DNA of 64,000 bases from Primula veris. Lineage: Eukaryota; Streptophyta; Magnoliopsida; Ericales; Primulaceae. Positions 1-13,339 of the stretch are shown one piece after another (the first letter of the stretch is position 1; the number at the start of each line of letters is the position of its first letter). The DNA is taken from NCBI GenBank assembly GCA_963682055.1, contig OY821749.1, positions 17,744,631-17,808,630 of the forward strand. The letters run 5' to 3'. The notes beneath the pieces are model-generated. The model saw nothing but the letters and a program-made list of their open reading frames with translations, was not told the origin of the DNA and did not search any database. The position numbers and the translations under genes were made by a program.

Positions 1-88
1 ACCTGCATTTAACGTTTATCAGTTTATTATTTTATCCTTATAGCAGCAACGGCATCTCACCCAATAACTAAAAGTCAAAAACTCTAAC

Positions 89-3000
89 CTGCTTACGAAA
101 AGGTCGAAGAACGTTCTGCTGTACAAGACAATTGGGTAGAAGTGCAACTGGAGGGACCTAAAGAACAAAAAAATAAAAAAGTAGGTAACTAACAAACTGA
201 GATCTGATAAATTTATTAATTCTAAAATTTAGGAATATCTCAGACTCTATGTTGCCTCATGTACCTATATCAAGCATTCGAATGGACCAAGCATTTGGTA
301 GAGAATATTGGTAAGAGCTGGAATTTATTGTATAATCAAGATTAAAGAGGATCCATTAGGTAACTACCTCGACAATCACGGACACATTTGCACTACTCTT
401 TAGACTGTCTAAGTATGACTCTGGGTGAACCTGCACAAAAATTAAAAGAACTGAATATACCGATACACAACATTGTTAGGCAAAATATTCCCAAATATAC
501 TCTTCCTAAGATACACTTTCGGAAAAAATTAAAGAGAGAGCAATTTCATACATTATGCAACATTTTTTTTTATAATATTTCACAAAATGCCAGGTGAACA
601 GTCATGGATATTCAAAAATAAGGTATGTAGTGGTACTTAGACTTGCAATCTCAGCATCATACAGGATATCTAAAATTACAAGGTCGAGATTGAACACTCT
701 AAAAATCTAGTAGGATAATTATAGACAGACTAAGGCAATGTCACACCATATGTAGAATCATGTATTGTTAAAATAAAGAGAGAAATAGGGTGGCAAGGTG
801 ATATGATAGGCCCTGTACTGAATACTGACAGAAAAATAATTATAAATGTATGTATTGATACATGGTTGCTAAAGTCATTGAAAACAAAGCCATCATATGC
901 CAGTTCCTAGTTATAGTCAAAATAAAACTTACCTTTAAGCTGTGTTTTCAGACTAGCAGTTTAGTTTTGTGAAAACTGTGGCTTAATTCCTTTTCAGTTA
1001 ATGATAGCTAATATCTTATTTTTATTCTGGGTTCAGTCCCAAACATATAACTTATATGTTATATGCTGGTTAAGGTTTCCAAAAAAAAATCTTGCACCTC
1101 TTTTTTCTTTGTCTAACTAGGTGAGGAAGCTTTCTGAGTTATTAACAAAATTTGCAGTTTCTTTTTTATCGAGGCAAAAGTTAAAATTTGAAATCTGAAG
1201 AGTATGAGCTAGGTGCTCAACCAACATCAAAGAATCAATGGAACAAAGGGCTATGGCTTGTGAACTCAATTTTTTTAACAGGATTTAAAGGGTTCGTTTG
1301 AGAAAAAGGGGTAATTTTGTTTTTTGTTTTTTGGAGATAGGTTAATTTGTTAGTTAGACAAGTATCTACCATGATCGGGCTTGTAAAAGCTTATCCAGAT
1401 CGTTACGAGTAACCTCCCATGATTAGGCAATTAAACTAAACCGGTGGCTGTTCATACACCTACAAGACTAATACTCGCAATCTCAAAAACTTTGAAAAGA
1501 AAATCAAAGTGTACAAAAAAAACGTCAAATTGTTAAATGGCAAGACTCTAAAAACAACTGTGAAAGCTATTATGAACATGGTCACCTAAGTGTCTCTAAA
1601 ACTCTAAAAGTATCACAACATTGACTGACATGATGTATGAAAAACAACCTTGTCTCACTTGACTTTCAAACGTACTCAACTCATCCAATTAACTTTCCAC
1701 ATAACATGTAATGAAAATAATATAAATCCTAAAACTCAGAGGCTTACACAGAGAAAAAAGGTGATTAACATATGTGCAAAAAAATTGTCTTGAACAGATG
1801 AACTAAAAACTTAGAAATCCTCATGCAACTAGCAACAGATAAGGAAAATATGAAATGATAAAACGTCTGAGGGATTGTCTGGATGCAGCTTTTCAGAAAA
1901 TAAGCTGGAATATTTTGAATTTTTCGATTGAGAAAAAAGTCAAGGTTATCCAGCTTAAAGTTTCTAGATCTTTCATGCCAAGAAAGCCAGAAAGACTAAG
2001 CTTCTACGCTGGTGAACCAAATTCAGTGTCGCTTTTAAGTCAAACAATCTGTGGTTAAAAGCTACACGCAAACAAAGCCCAATCAGTAAGTGTAGTGGTT
2101 ACCACAAGAAGATCATCTTTTGTTGCTTCTATAGGCTCAACAATAGACTTTTTGTCCAAAACACCATCTCCAATGAGGAACTGGCAGATACGACCCCATT
2201 TTGAAGAATCAAACGGATGCCTGTAGTACTTTAAAATATAACTCAGATACAACATGAAAATCACTAACCAACTAATCCTCCATGTGCACTTGTATATAAT
2301 TTAAGAAACTTAGACAATGTCATTTCATGCCAGGATCTAATCCCGATACCCCTTTTCTGGAAATTTTGTTTCACAAGCAACATTATTAAAATATATACAG
2401 GTAGCGTAATCAAAGCACTAATGTATGTGGATGTAACCAATGGATTCCAATCCACAAATAGGAACAAAAACTTGTTTGGTTTATAACTATTCAAAATACA
2501 ATCATTTCTATAAATTAGGACTGACTTTGAGTTAAGCTAACAGGTGATACTGAACAGGCAGCTACAATAAAATATCCATCCATGAACCATTTCCAAAACT
2601 TAAACTACTCTTCCCCATGTGGAAAAGTTAGCGCTAATTAGTTCAGAGCTCAGACTCCTAATATCACCTATTATATGCGTACAAGCAAATAATTCTAATA
2701 TCCCGAATTCTATCTTTGAGAGGGGAAGGATAAAAAATGGAAAATGCCCAAAACACTCTACTTCCAGAATTAGTTTGTGGAGTAGTGGAACTATCATTTC
2801 CGGTGTGTACATTATGAAAAAGAAAACAAGCAGCTCATTGCTGGGTCGCAACTTTTGAAAGATAAGCGGTTTATTGAGGGGAAATTAACTTCTAGCTAAA
2901 CAATATCGGATGGACAAAAAAAAAGATATTGGGCAGACCATTAAAATGGACATCATAAGCTAAAAAGCACAAAAGTTGAGCTTAAAACACTCAACCAAAC

Positions 3001-4016
3001 TACCCCCCTTGTTTAAACTTTTTGAGTCAGGAAATTATATGCTTTTCAAAAGAATTAATTTTTAACTTTTATGTTTTAACCCAAATGAGACTACTATCAA
3101 GGTTGATTACTTAGTGCATGTTTGGCAACTGCTTTTTCTTTCTTAACCTTTTGCTTAAAAAAACAATCGATGTTTAAAATTGATACCTTTTTTTGTGTTT
3201 TCACGAAAAAACTCACCAAAAGTAGGAGTTTCATAATAAAAGTTGTCTGTATAGTTAAAAGTCACTTATAAGAGTACAAAATGACAAATTAGCAAAAGTA
3301 AGTTATAAGTCACTTATAAGTAAAAAGGCTAAGGAGGTGCCAAACACTACATGCAGTTTTATTGAAGCAAGCTTTTCTTCCACTGTTATTTTCAAGCAAT
3401 TTTTTTGATAAAAAAAATTCAATGCCAAACGGGCTCTATAAATTCATGAAAAGTAAGTTTTTTTCTCTATATATAATGTACCAAAGGGCATGGGAGGAAC
3501 TAGTAATAGGCTAAAAGGGACTCCACCAACCCCCCAAATCTCCATATTGTAATATAAAAAAAACATTTTCCATGTATCTTGAAACTTATTTATGGATTTT
3601 AGACTTTCAGCACCCCCTATAATTACGAAAAATATATTTCTAATCGAACAAACTCGACTCCATCAATTGGAATTATACATACATACATGCATACATAAAA
3701 AGGGAAAAAAAAAGGAAAAAAGTGTGGAATAAGGAAAAAGTAAACATACAGCTTTTGAATGCCAAGAAAGGAGATGTCGTATGAAGGTGAGTAAATCACT
3801 GGAACCTAATTTACACACACAAACATACACATAGATACATGATAGATTACAAAAAACAAAAAAAGAAAAAAAGAAGAAGAATATAAATAGAATTGAGGTT
3901 AATAGTAGTACCTTGGAAAGAGAGATATCGAAATAGAGTTTACTTTTAAGTATTCGGTTTCTTCGAATTACTAGGGTGGTTTCTGATTCAGATGAAGAAG
4001 AAGATAAACTTGTCAT
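89..4016 (-). CDS. HDA2: Class IV histone deacetylase (HDA2/HDAC11-like), 5' part of gene, runs off the window
   Basis: Five coding exons on the minus strand, all with GT-AG borders and compatible phases: 4016-3912, 3805-3750, 2220-2103, 430-368 and 157-89 (137 codons). The start is the ATG at 4016-4014. The protein reads through RILKSKLYFDI, VPVIYSPSYDISFLGIQKL, HPFDSSKWGRI, DLLVVHPESYLDSLKSS and VPPVALLPNCLVQQ, which I recognise as the N-terminal part of plant HDA2 and animal HDAC11. This family is a Zn-dependent lysine deacetylase. Its catalytic His and metal-binding Asp residues lie in exons beyond position 1, so activity cannot be judged here. The intron after exon 5 starts at 88 and is still open at the window edge. 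Introns 2 and 3 are long (about 1.5 and 1.7 kb), and intron 2 holds a MITE-like repeat. No lesion is seen in the visible exons. The symbol is by family resemblance to Arabidopsis HDA2. Confidence 0.88.
3113..3440. mobile_element. hAT-type MITE-like insertion in HDA2 intron
   Basis: The segment opens with tagtgcatgtttggcaactg and closes with a roughly inverted end, atgccaaacgggctcta. A further inverted partner, gtgccaaacactac, lies near 3340. The 'gtttggcaact' type of terminus is common in plant hAT MITEs. It lies wholly inside intron 2 of the HDA2-like gene. I could not fix exact ends or a target duplication. Confidence 0.3.
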
Positions 4017-5930
4017 GGTTTTAGAAGGAGAGACAAATACAAAGTTAACCAAAATTCATTTACTTCAATATAACCAATAAAAGCACATTCAGTTCAGTTA
4101 ATTTATCAAATGTCTCGTTTCAACGTTTTTTTATTAATTATTTCGGTTTCTGTTGTTTTGGCGAAAATAAGTTTCTTCAGGTTGAAGTTGATAAAAAAAA
4201 ATGCATTCTGACAAACACGTCATTTGAGAAATTAAATGGTTTAAATATGATCAAAATTCAGAATGAGTTCTTAAATACGTTTAAAGTATCAAAATGTGAC
4301 ACGCGTAATAATATAAATCTCGTAATATATATTTTTTTAACATAATATTCAGATTTGGTATCATTTATTATAGTTATGGAGGTTAAAACGAATTGTTAAT
4401 TAATTTATGATACATCCGTAATTAGTAAAATATAGTTATGACAAATAGTTAATTAATTAGATTATACATATTGGTAATTATTAAAATAAAGTGAGGATAT
4501 TTTTGAAAAAAATAGGCAAAATTAGACAGTTTTAATTTTTCTTGGGTTTGTTTATATTAATAGTATGATGATAAGAGCAACCCCAATAGTTAAGCTATCT
4601 CTTTTATTAAATAAAAATTGTTAGTTAACAAACAAAAGTAAAAGGTTGTGTTATATTGTTCATTAACTTTAACATTGTTAAATAGGTTGTTAAATTTAAC
4701 AAGAGACTTAGTTGATGATGTGGTAAAATTAATTAATAGGACTTCTATAATTAATCATTTCCTCCATAATAGAGGTATGAATCAAACCAATATAAGACTA
4801 ATTTTTAACATGTATATGTGTTATTTAACATATAATTAATAGATAATGTGTCACAATTTAATATGTAAAAATTAATAAAACAATTATGGATGTCCTAACC
4901 GAACAAGTTGATTCAAAATATAAAATCAAACCATTTTCGTTGATTATTTCGTCTTGTACTATGTTTCATAGTAATATTTTGCTATGTCATTTGGGTTAAA
5001 TTTGTCATTTTAATGTTTATTTTTTCTTTATGTTTTTTTTTGGGTAAGATGAAGAAAAAATTAGACCAAAATAAAATTCTTGTTAAGGTGCTAATTTAGC
5101 TTGCATTACAAAATAATATTTGATTTAGTGAGAGTAAAAAACTGTCACAAACTTGTCACTAATTTAAAAATACCGTCACTAATTCAGTCGCTATTTGAGT
5201 AATTTTTTTTTTTTTTTTTACAGACTAGACATTACCTTTTTCACCTGCTAGGGCTAGTGGTTGTGAAATGATTGAAGTGCATTTTTGTAGGTTTTTGAAA
5301 TCCGTCATCTTATCCTACTGTCCTTTAGTTACATGTTAATTAGAAGAGTATTATCCTTCAATTGCTTTCAACAATAGTATTAGAATTGCATGTAATTTGA
5401 TGATTGATGATGATGTATGTAATAAACGTCTAAATCTTTAAGTTATTTTAATTTTTATTAATAATATTGTTTGGCATGACGAAAAGCTAAACCTATAATT
5501 TTTTTACTAAAATATATGCATGATAAAATTCGATTTTTTATTAGGAGGGATGATGCATCTCGATTAAATCTACTCCTAATGATCTATCACTTCCCTTGCT
5601 AAAATCTTCTTAATGAACAACTTTTTTCCAGTCAACTGAAATACTAGTTTTGATGCATTGGATTATACACAACTTGCAATTTAATTATGTCATTTGACAG
5701 CAAATTTGTAATAAATTTGTGGTTCCCAGTTTCCCAAGCAACCTCCCATATTCTTCCTTATCCCCGTTTATCTGTCTAATGCATAAATTTTTTTTACAAT
5801 TTTAACATTGACAATAACTAATGATGGTTGAAATAAAAAAATTTAATAGTTAAATGGTTCAAATTAAAAATTATATGATTTAATTTTTAAAAATTATCAT
5901 CTCAATAATTTTAAAACAACATCTTAACCG
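4017..5930. other. Intergenic AT-rich stretch with a MITE-like piece at about 4573-4900
   Basis: No coding exon is recognised. It should contain the promoter of the minus-strand HDA2-like gene just above 4016. Around 4573 it begins with gagcaaccccaatagtt, a terminus common in plant PIF/hAT-type MITEs, and a rough inverted counterpart lies near 4880-4900. T- and A-runs elsewhere are simple sequence. Confidence 0.4.
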
Positions 5931-6289
5931 GTCATAACTGGGGAGTTCTCTTTTCCATACTGTAAATACTTACTAATATAAGGGACGTGAGAATTTGAAT
6001 TTAATATTTTTTTTTTCCTTATTTTCTTTCTTGGTTTTTATTTTCCTTCTTTTTCTTCTCTTCGTCTGTATCTCTGAATTCGTCATTTTAATATATACCA
6101 AATTCTCCAATCTTACCCAAAAACTTCTCCAATTTTATCCCAAAAAAAACCTAACCACCCACCATCAAATTGCTTCATATATCAAATTAATATATTTTTT
6201 TATTAAATCAACATCACTCTACCACTATAATTATCCCCAATTTTATCCAAAAACAAAACATCTGCCAATTTATCCAAAAAAAAACATTT

Positions 6290-6495
6290 TGTTGTAATAC
6301 AACTATTAGCTAGGTATTTAGGGAGACAGAAGTAGAGAGAGGAGAGAACAGTATGATCTTTATTATGAATGAATATGTGAATGAATGATAAAATACAAGA
6401 CCCCTAACCCTCTTTATATAGATAGAGGGGTAGGGTTATAAGCCCACTTGGGCCCATAAAGTACAAGCCCAATAGTCCAATAATATCCTACAACA
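6290..6495 (-). repeat. 3' LTR of copy B
   Basis: 206 bp, read on the minus strand from TGTTGTAGGATATTATTGG to ATTACAACA. It contains the TATA-like ctatataaag (minus strand). It is identical to the other LTR except for one extra C. Confidence 0.93.
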
Positions 6496-6505
6496 CTCCC
6501 CCTTT
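6496..6505 (-). other. Polypurine tract of copy B
   Basis: aaagggggag on the minus strand, directly abutting the LTR that starts TGTTG. It matches the tract at 55732-55741 of copy A. In LTR elements this primes second-strand DNA synthesis. Confidence 0.8.
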
Positions 6506-7399
6506 GGACGTCTTGAATTCTTCGTCTTCATGCAGTCGATCTGAGTCGAGTTCATTCGCAATGCTAAACACATAAAAACCTTAGGGACGGAAAACCCAGT
6601 GTAGGACAAAACCGGTACCTAGGAGAAACTGTGTAGCCGAATGATATAGGCCGAAATTCTATGTAATTAACTAACCACAAAACAGTGTGCCTCATCAAAA
6701 CCTTGCCAGAGCAAACCCAATGGGAAAATCTCTGATCGAAGGAAAAAGAGTGCAACAATGGTAGTAGTAGGGATCAACCACAAAACAGGTGCCTCATCAA
6801 AACCTTGCTAGAGTAAACCCAGTGGGAAAAAATCTCTAGTCGAAGGACAAAAGAGTACACAGTGGTAAGAAGTATACAACAGGATACTCCCCCTAATTTC
6901 GGCAATCTTAAGTGAGATATAATGGGAACGTGTCTCGCTAAAAACCTTGTCAAGGAAAACCCAGTGGGAAAAAACCTTGGTCTAAGGACAAAAAAAGGTA
7001 CACGAGCATGCGACTGGATGCTCCCCCTCACTTGCACACGACAGGGTGCGAGGATTTCGACTAAGTAGTAATTAGTGCAATAAGCATTCACCTGGATGCT
7101 CCCCCTCACTTGCACACGACTGGGTGCAAAGATTTCATATTCCAAGAAAGAGAACGAGCATTCGACTGGATGCCTCATTTACTTGCACACGACTGGATGC
7201 AAGAAAATATAACGTGGAATAAAACGAGCATTCGACAGGATGCTCTTAAACTTCATATGTGAAGATTTATTTCGACGATAAATGCTAAATAGCATAATGT
7301 AGTCATGTCTCTTTTGATCAATAACAACAAGTTGTCTTCTATGACAAGTGTTTTATCTAAATCGTGAGACAGAGCATATGTAATTCAAATATGGCTAAT

Positions 7400-10300
7400 A
7401 CGAGCTCGAAGCCATATATACTCTCTAGTCGTCTCATAGAGCACGAGTAGATCAGAGTGATTCGTTTAGAGTCATTCCAAGACCTCCAAGATATCGCCTT
7501 ATTCCTAATGGCAAAGACATACCATGCTAGGAATATCACTTATGTGGGTCTGATAAGTAACCAGCATCGGTATAACTGAAAAAGGGTTGCGTTAATTCGA
7601 GTGCCGAAGGGGGTAGGTACACTCGATGATGCAAAATGGGATAAGACAAGCCCTCATCCACAGTTACCTTAAGGTAATGGGAAAATGTCTTTTATGCCAT
7701 TTCGATGGCAGCGTGATAGCGCAATGTTGTGTCGAGCTATACCATTCACAACATACGAGATGTTCGTCCTAGCACATTAGACCAAGTACAATGATGCGCT
7801 TATTGTACTTAGATATGAACATCATGGTTCAATATCTCTTTGTCGTCTCATCAGGGACGGACCGGGTCTATATCAATGTCTAGTGATCGAACGATCATAG
7901 GAGAATCTGACGACTTAGCGTCATAATGACTAAAACGTCATAACACCTTCTGGGTGTAGTCTGAATCATGGACTTAGATTCAATCTTTACGGGACTCGAT
8001 CATCGGGCCGAGTCACTACCGTGTCTTCCCAAGATCCTTCATCTCGAAGGCAAATCCAAAAAAATGGATCGCGTAATAAAACACGCAAGGGCATAATACT
8101 TGTTCAAGTATCCCAAGCTGATCAAGTACTCACTTAGGCGGTATACCACATCCGCTCGGATTATATTAATCCATATAGTGAACGTCTCAGTCAATTGAGA
8201 TCGTGTTCCATGGTCAGGAACTACTTGATTTAAGCACATGAAGTCACACAGGGACCTTCATCTATATCTCTTTGTCTAAATCCCCATAGAGATAAAACCG
8301 TGACCACATTCATGGCTGCATACTCAGTTTTTCGGAAACTACTAAACTGGTAAAGTAGGGGACTGTTATAATGTCCATTACGAGGAAATCAACCATCTCG
8401 TAATCAATTCCAAGGTGTGAGAGAAGCCATGCGCTACTAGGCGAGCATTCTACAATCTCATTATTCTCATCACTTTTCCTTACGAATAACCAAATAAACG
8501 AACTCGTTTAACATTGGTGGTGTTGGAGCTACAGGTCCGAACACACTTTTGCTAAGGAGTCTACTTGGATTGCAAGTTTCCATTAGTCCAGTCTATTCTA
8601 TGTTGACTTCAGGCAACAGTACATGGTTCCCTATCATAATTTGCTCATATTATCAGTCGTCACTGAATATATGAACAAGTAATCAATGACAGTCTCGTTT
8701 TGCTTCAATATAGTCTAAGATATCATGATCGACAGATATTTCGAGATTCTTAGGATGAGGAGGAAATCACACATCTCCTTGATCCTTTATAATCTCGTGC
8801 GACAAACGAGTTTCAGTTCACCACCTCTGGGGCTGAACGAATTAAGAACCGGTCAACTTCCTCATATATTAGGAAGGACGATAGACTGACGGCCGACGGC
8901 AGCGTCATTTGCTTGGTGGGTTCCGCCAAAGCAACGTGTTACGACAGGAACACGGCGTCCGACAGGGACGTCTATCCTTGCAAGCATTTTGCAGCAGGTA
9001 TAAATGATCTCGTGACATCTCATAAAGTCATTAAATGCGTCTGGCATTTAGTTAGACTTGAGGGAGTCTATGCACTTACTTATCACTAAGTGCAGTTTTG
9101 GGGATCAAGCTAAGACTGAGTGGGTTATGCCACGTTACTTCACGTCGTTCCTTATCAACGGTAACGTGCAAATCTCCCCCTAACGACGGGGAGAACAGTC
9201 TTAGCGATGTCACTTTCGCATATCATGCGGTAAAGAGATCGCTTGCCAAGGTTACTCTATCAAATGATAGGCAGGAGATTCATAATCGACTTATGTCCCC
9301 TTCAGAGGTCCATATTTTGAACGCTAGAACGGCTCAATCAAAATATTAATTAATCACTCTAAACACGCGTTAATATGAGACTTCTGGCTCATAACCAGTA
9401 ACCAGCTGGTACGCATATGGTGTTTGAGTGTCTATGGGCCTCATAACGGACCAATGCAGCAAAATAGCATAACCCCACACGGAAATATAAATCTTGGTGC
9501 GCAAGACCAAGAAATGCGTGCAATCATTTGCAGTCGCATCATCAAACTTTCCGTGAGTCCATTTGGGTCTGAACATAATCTGAACATAATCGACAGGATG
9601 TTCAATTTCAATTTCCAAACTCAGGTAATTCAAATCGAAATTTCGATTATTACTCTTCGGAATTATCAAGTCGACTAGACTTTTCAGGATAATCCGGATC
9701 ATGAGCCATCAACTTAATGATAGGGCTAAAAGTTTGGAAAGTGCTGCATTTATGTGGACAACATTAAAATGTGACCATATTGTCGATGCATCAACCATAA
9801 CCATTTATATTTATAGTCCGTCTTATGGTTGGATAAGTCCACAATAACTCCTTCAATTCTTTACAAGAATTCTACGAGTTCATTTCGTGATCTTTACACA
9901 TACTAGTCTTTCAAAGTGAGCATTAATGGCATGAATTTCGGATTAATCGCGAAATATATTCTCAGAGAGAATCCAAATGCGATGCGATTATAAATCAAGC
10001 ATCGTCTTTTGACCCGGGAATATCTCATCCGGTCAATGCCACAATATCAAAATGCTCTTATCAATCGACGACAGGCGAATGATAGTACAGGCAATCATGT
10101 CTTAGCATCTAAATCATTTATCATTTCGACGACAGACGAAATGATAAGGTAACTTTAAATGCTTTAAAGAATGTGGTAGTAACCACTTGAAAGACATTTC
10201 AACTCCTCTAAAATACGCTTTTGGTCGTATTGAATGGAGGCTATGTAAAGAAATTTTAATTCTTTTATGAGCTATTACCAGATAACACTGGTTTTCTCGA

Positions 10301-11900
10301 ATATTTTATAACTCAACAAGGTACGGCAGGACCTACATGAGTATAAGACTTCATATTTGACAAATCAATTTGGTTTTACCAAATATTTCGATTTTGGAAC
10401 GACAGGTCCAGAATCATTGTCACTGAGTACTCTTTTAGGCAAATAGTTGATGAAATTATGTGGTACACTGTTACCCACTATTTCCAAAAAAATCAACTAC
10501 CCCACAAATATTGCCTAAAATTTCATAATTTAAAGTTTGGTCACATTTGTCAAAAGAATTTGCTCAAAACACTTTAAATTATTTCGAGAAATTTTGTAAA
10601 CAGGCAAACCATAATCCAAAAGTATGGTCCAAATGGAAAATTAATAATTCAAATGGAAAACATAATCCAGATGAGCGAAAAAATGGCTCAATGATTTATC
10701 AAAATCAATAAAGAAAGGTATCAAACACATTTGAGCCACAAAATAGGGGGTCTCAAGAGTTTCCTTTCAATTAACTTTAACCACATTAGCATCGGTTTTT
10801 CCATCTTTATAATAGTTGTGAACTATTTAAGGAGTAACCGTGCATGACCTTTGTATTTATAGCATAGAGTTGGCTCCTTGAGCATTATCTCTTGCTTTGT
10901 GACAACGGGCCATATTGTTCTTTTCAATTACTGTCTTGGAGCCACAGGTTTTCGATTTTGACGATTGTCTAAAATCTCGCTTGGCTAGGCGATTCATCGG
11001 GATCGCGACAGTTCGAGACAAATAACACTTGTCTCGGTTCTCGATTCGTGGAAAAAAAATATACACGAAGAGCATTAATATCGGGCAAACAATTCGCCAT
11101 TGACCCAATAGGATTAAAATTACTCATCGGGGTAATTTTCTTATCCAATAACAGATTGGCGATAAAGGAACATTGTGAATATAAATTCACAATACTGCTT
11201 ATGAAATACAATTTCCAAGCTAGTATTTTGGTGAAGGATTGCTCCAATATGTCAATTTCAGACATTTGTTCACCATAGACGTCATCACGTCTCAAATGTG
11301 GCGGCGGAATAAAATCAACGCCTTAGCATTCATCCTGAGGGTAACAACAAACTCGTGTTTTACTCATCAAAGATGGCATCCAAAAAAAATTTGGGCATCA
11401 CATTTTCACACATCAGGGTGACTAACATGTGGTGACGGAATAACATCAACGTCTAAACAGTCATTTCGCAAGTATGTTTTGCGATTTTTCTCATCATAGA
11501 TGGCATCCAACATGTGTTGGGAGTTCTGGATTATTTTTCATATAAAACGACTGGTTTATATGTTTATGGTTTGCACAAGCACAAACTTTTTTCCGAAACG
11601 ACAGGTTCGAAAACATTAGTTTTGCTTCTCATGTGAATCGGTTCTCATTGATCGAACGACGGGTCGATACTGAAACACCAATTCGGCGAAACATACATCA
11701 CTATATAAACACACTCGGGGAAATTATTATTTAGTCAACCCCTTTCGGTAGCTTTATTTGAACACGACCAGGAAAGACGGTGAGGGGGGTGGGCACGAAT
11801 GCCTCTTAAAAACCGACCTCATTAGGAGAACGACTTCCGCCTTTATCTTTCCTAGACATCGTATCCAAATAGGTGAGCCTATTTGGGGAAGATTCATAAT
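7400..11900 (-). pseudogene. Degenerate Copia gag-pol of copy B
   Basis: No long frame survives. Fragments still recall plant Copia polyprotein: gag-like pieces around 10.9-11.3 kb (residues resembling the 'TFH...QQYRE' and 'GSM..LP.INA' stretches), the integrase-to-RT linker PDAFNDF...ARIDVPVGRRV at about 8.9-9.05 kb, and the RT stretch EYLISLGYLNKYYALACF at 8.04-8.24 kb. They are separated by stops and frameshifts. The order on the minus strand (gag, integrase, RT, RNase H side) is that of Copia. The same lesions occur in copy A. The order and motifs are seen directly; the family assignment is from memory of Copia proteins. Confidence 0.8.
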
Positions 11901-12871
11901 TTTTCCAACTTAAATGTGAATATATACGATTTTCGCATTTTATATATGGCAATAATATTAACAGCATAGAGAATATCTATCTAGATTAACCACATATATA
12001 TAAACAGGCAGTAAATATATTTTAGGATCTATCTAATCATGCAGGAGATTTGGTGTTATAAACAAATCAATTTAAGATTATCAATCAATCCATAAAGATT
12101 CTAACATATCAAATCAAATCAATTTAAGATTATCAATTAGATCTAATCCAATAATTTACTGGCATATGTGATATTTATATATGATAATATCAAAAGATAT
12201 GATTACGCTAACAAGATATCAATCAATTATCTATGTTTATTACCATCTGAATAATTCTATACATGGTAGTTTTAACATGCAAGCAAGCAATATATTTTTA
12301 ATTACCAATCAATTCTATATATGGTAAAAAAATATTTTAACATGCAAAGAGGTTAAATATACATGGAAACATATCAATTTATTCAATTAACATGCAATTT
12401 ATTCGTTTGCCTTTAAATAAAAAAATTATATGCATGTGTGTGTATATATTGACCGAATATTGTATCTTATCAACCATATGTACTGTTTTCGTATAAGTAT
12501 TATACTACAGGACCATGCGTGTAATTACAGCAAACTATATATCTATTTACAGCATTATTACATATACAGTCCATAATTTCAGACAAGTTTCAGTTTAGTC
12601 CTTTAGTAATTAACATGCACAGTCAATAGTTTACAACTTTCAGAGAATTACAAATCAGTACATACGTTTCAGTTTGTTATAGATTTAATCCGACAGATTA
12701 ATACATGTTTTACAATTACATGATTTTCGATTTATATGTGACGTTACATAGTCTATTAATACTATCAACACAACGAAAAGTTCTGTGATGGGGCTTAGAG
12801 CATTAACTCTATTTTCAAATCTGTCGTAGTATGTTAGCAATACAGAAGGCAGCTTATTTAAAAGATAACCT

Positions 12872-12997
12872 TGGGGAGTAAATTTTACTAATTTCAACAC
12901 CGGGTATGATTTTGATGCCAAATTTGCAAGCTGCATCCAATGCCTCAGGAACACCAGCTATTGTGTAATGATCTGTGAGCGCAAGTACTTTCACTTT
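12872..12997 (-). pseudogene. Captured exon fragment of a host PHP-domain phosphoesterase gene inside copy B
   Basis: On the minus strand, just inside the 5' LTR and leader, the frame reads VKVLALTDHYTIAGVPEALD, then AACKFGIKIIPGVEISKIYSP. This is the plant PHP-domain protein signature ('LALTDHDT..G..EA', 'GI.IIPG.EIS'; PHP = polymerase and histidinol phosphatase metal-dependent phosphoesterase fold). The second Asp of the metal-binding DHD motif is Tyr here. After IYSP the frame reaches a possible donor (ag|gttatc) and then AT-rich intron-like DNA to about 12400. That suggests an unspliced genomic piece was taken up. The other family member, copy A, has unrelated sequence at this position. 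The fragment covers only a small part of a PHP protein and cannot be functional. Confidence 0.72.
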
Positions 12998-13122
12998 CCT
13001 TCTTTTATTTTGGTGAAAGACCGATTGAATTAAAAAATTCAAAATTTCGCCGTATGTTTATAACCCAGTATTCGAGCTGTTCTTTGAACAAATATCACAA
13101 TCTTCTATTCTCCGCGAGCAAA

Positions 13123-13133
13123 GTGCTGATAAC
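13123..13133 (-). other. Primer-binding-site-like motif of copy B
   Basis: gttatcagcac on the minus strand lies one base inside the 5' LTR. The same motif in the same place occurs in copy A (49451-49461). It resembles the TATCAG core of the initiator-Met-tRNA primer site of many plant LTR elements but is not the standard TGGTATCAGAGC. Confidence 0.6.
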
Positions 13134-13134
13134 G

Positions 13135-13339
13135 TGTTGTAATACAACTATTAGCTAGGTATTTAGGGAGACAGAAGTAGAGAGAGGAGAGAACAGTATG
13201 ATCTTTATTATGAATGAATATGTGAATGAATGATAAAATACAAGACCCTAACCCTCTTTATATAGATAGAGGGGTAGGGTTATAAGCCCACTTGGGCCCA
13301 TAAAGTACAAGCCCAATAGTCCAATAATATCCTACAACA
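13135..13339 (-). repeat. 5' LTR of copy B
   Basis: 205 bp. It matches 6290-6495 apart from one missing C. It contains the TATA-like ctatataaag on the minus strand and is followed by the cattt target duplication at 13340. Confidence 0.93.

Larger units (their letters stand above)
6290..13339 (-). mobile_element. Young non-autonomous Copia-type LTR retrotransposon (copy B)
   Basis: Complete element on the minus strand with a 5-bp target duplication, cattt, at 6285-6289 and 13340-13344. The LTRs lie at 6290-6495 and 13135-13339, begin TG and end CA. They differ by a single 1-bp indel (a run of four C versus three near the middle), so insertion is very recent. Next to the 5' LTR on the minus strand is a primer-binding-like gttatcagcac (13123-13133). 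Next to the 3' LTR is the polypurine tract aaagggggag (6496-6505). The interior matches the plus-strand element at 49229-55962 closely from about 6.5 to 11.9 kb. It carries only broken gag-pol remnants, so it must have been moved by enzymes from another element. It is inserted in the MULE/foldback element. Confidence 0.93.
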
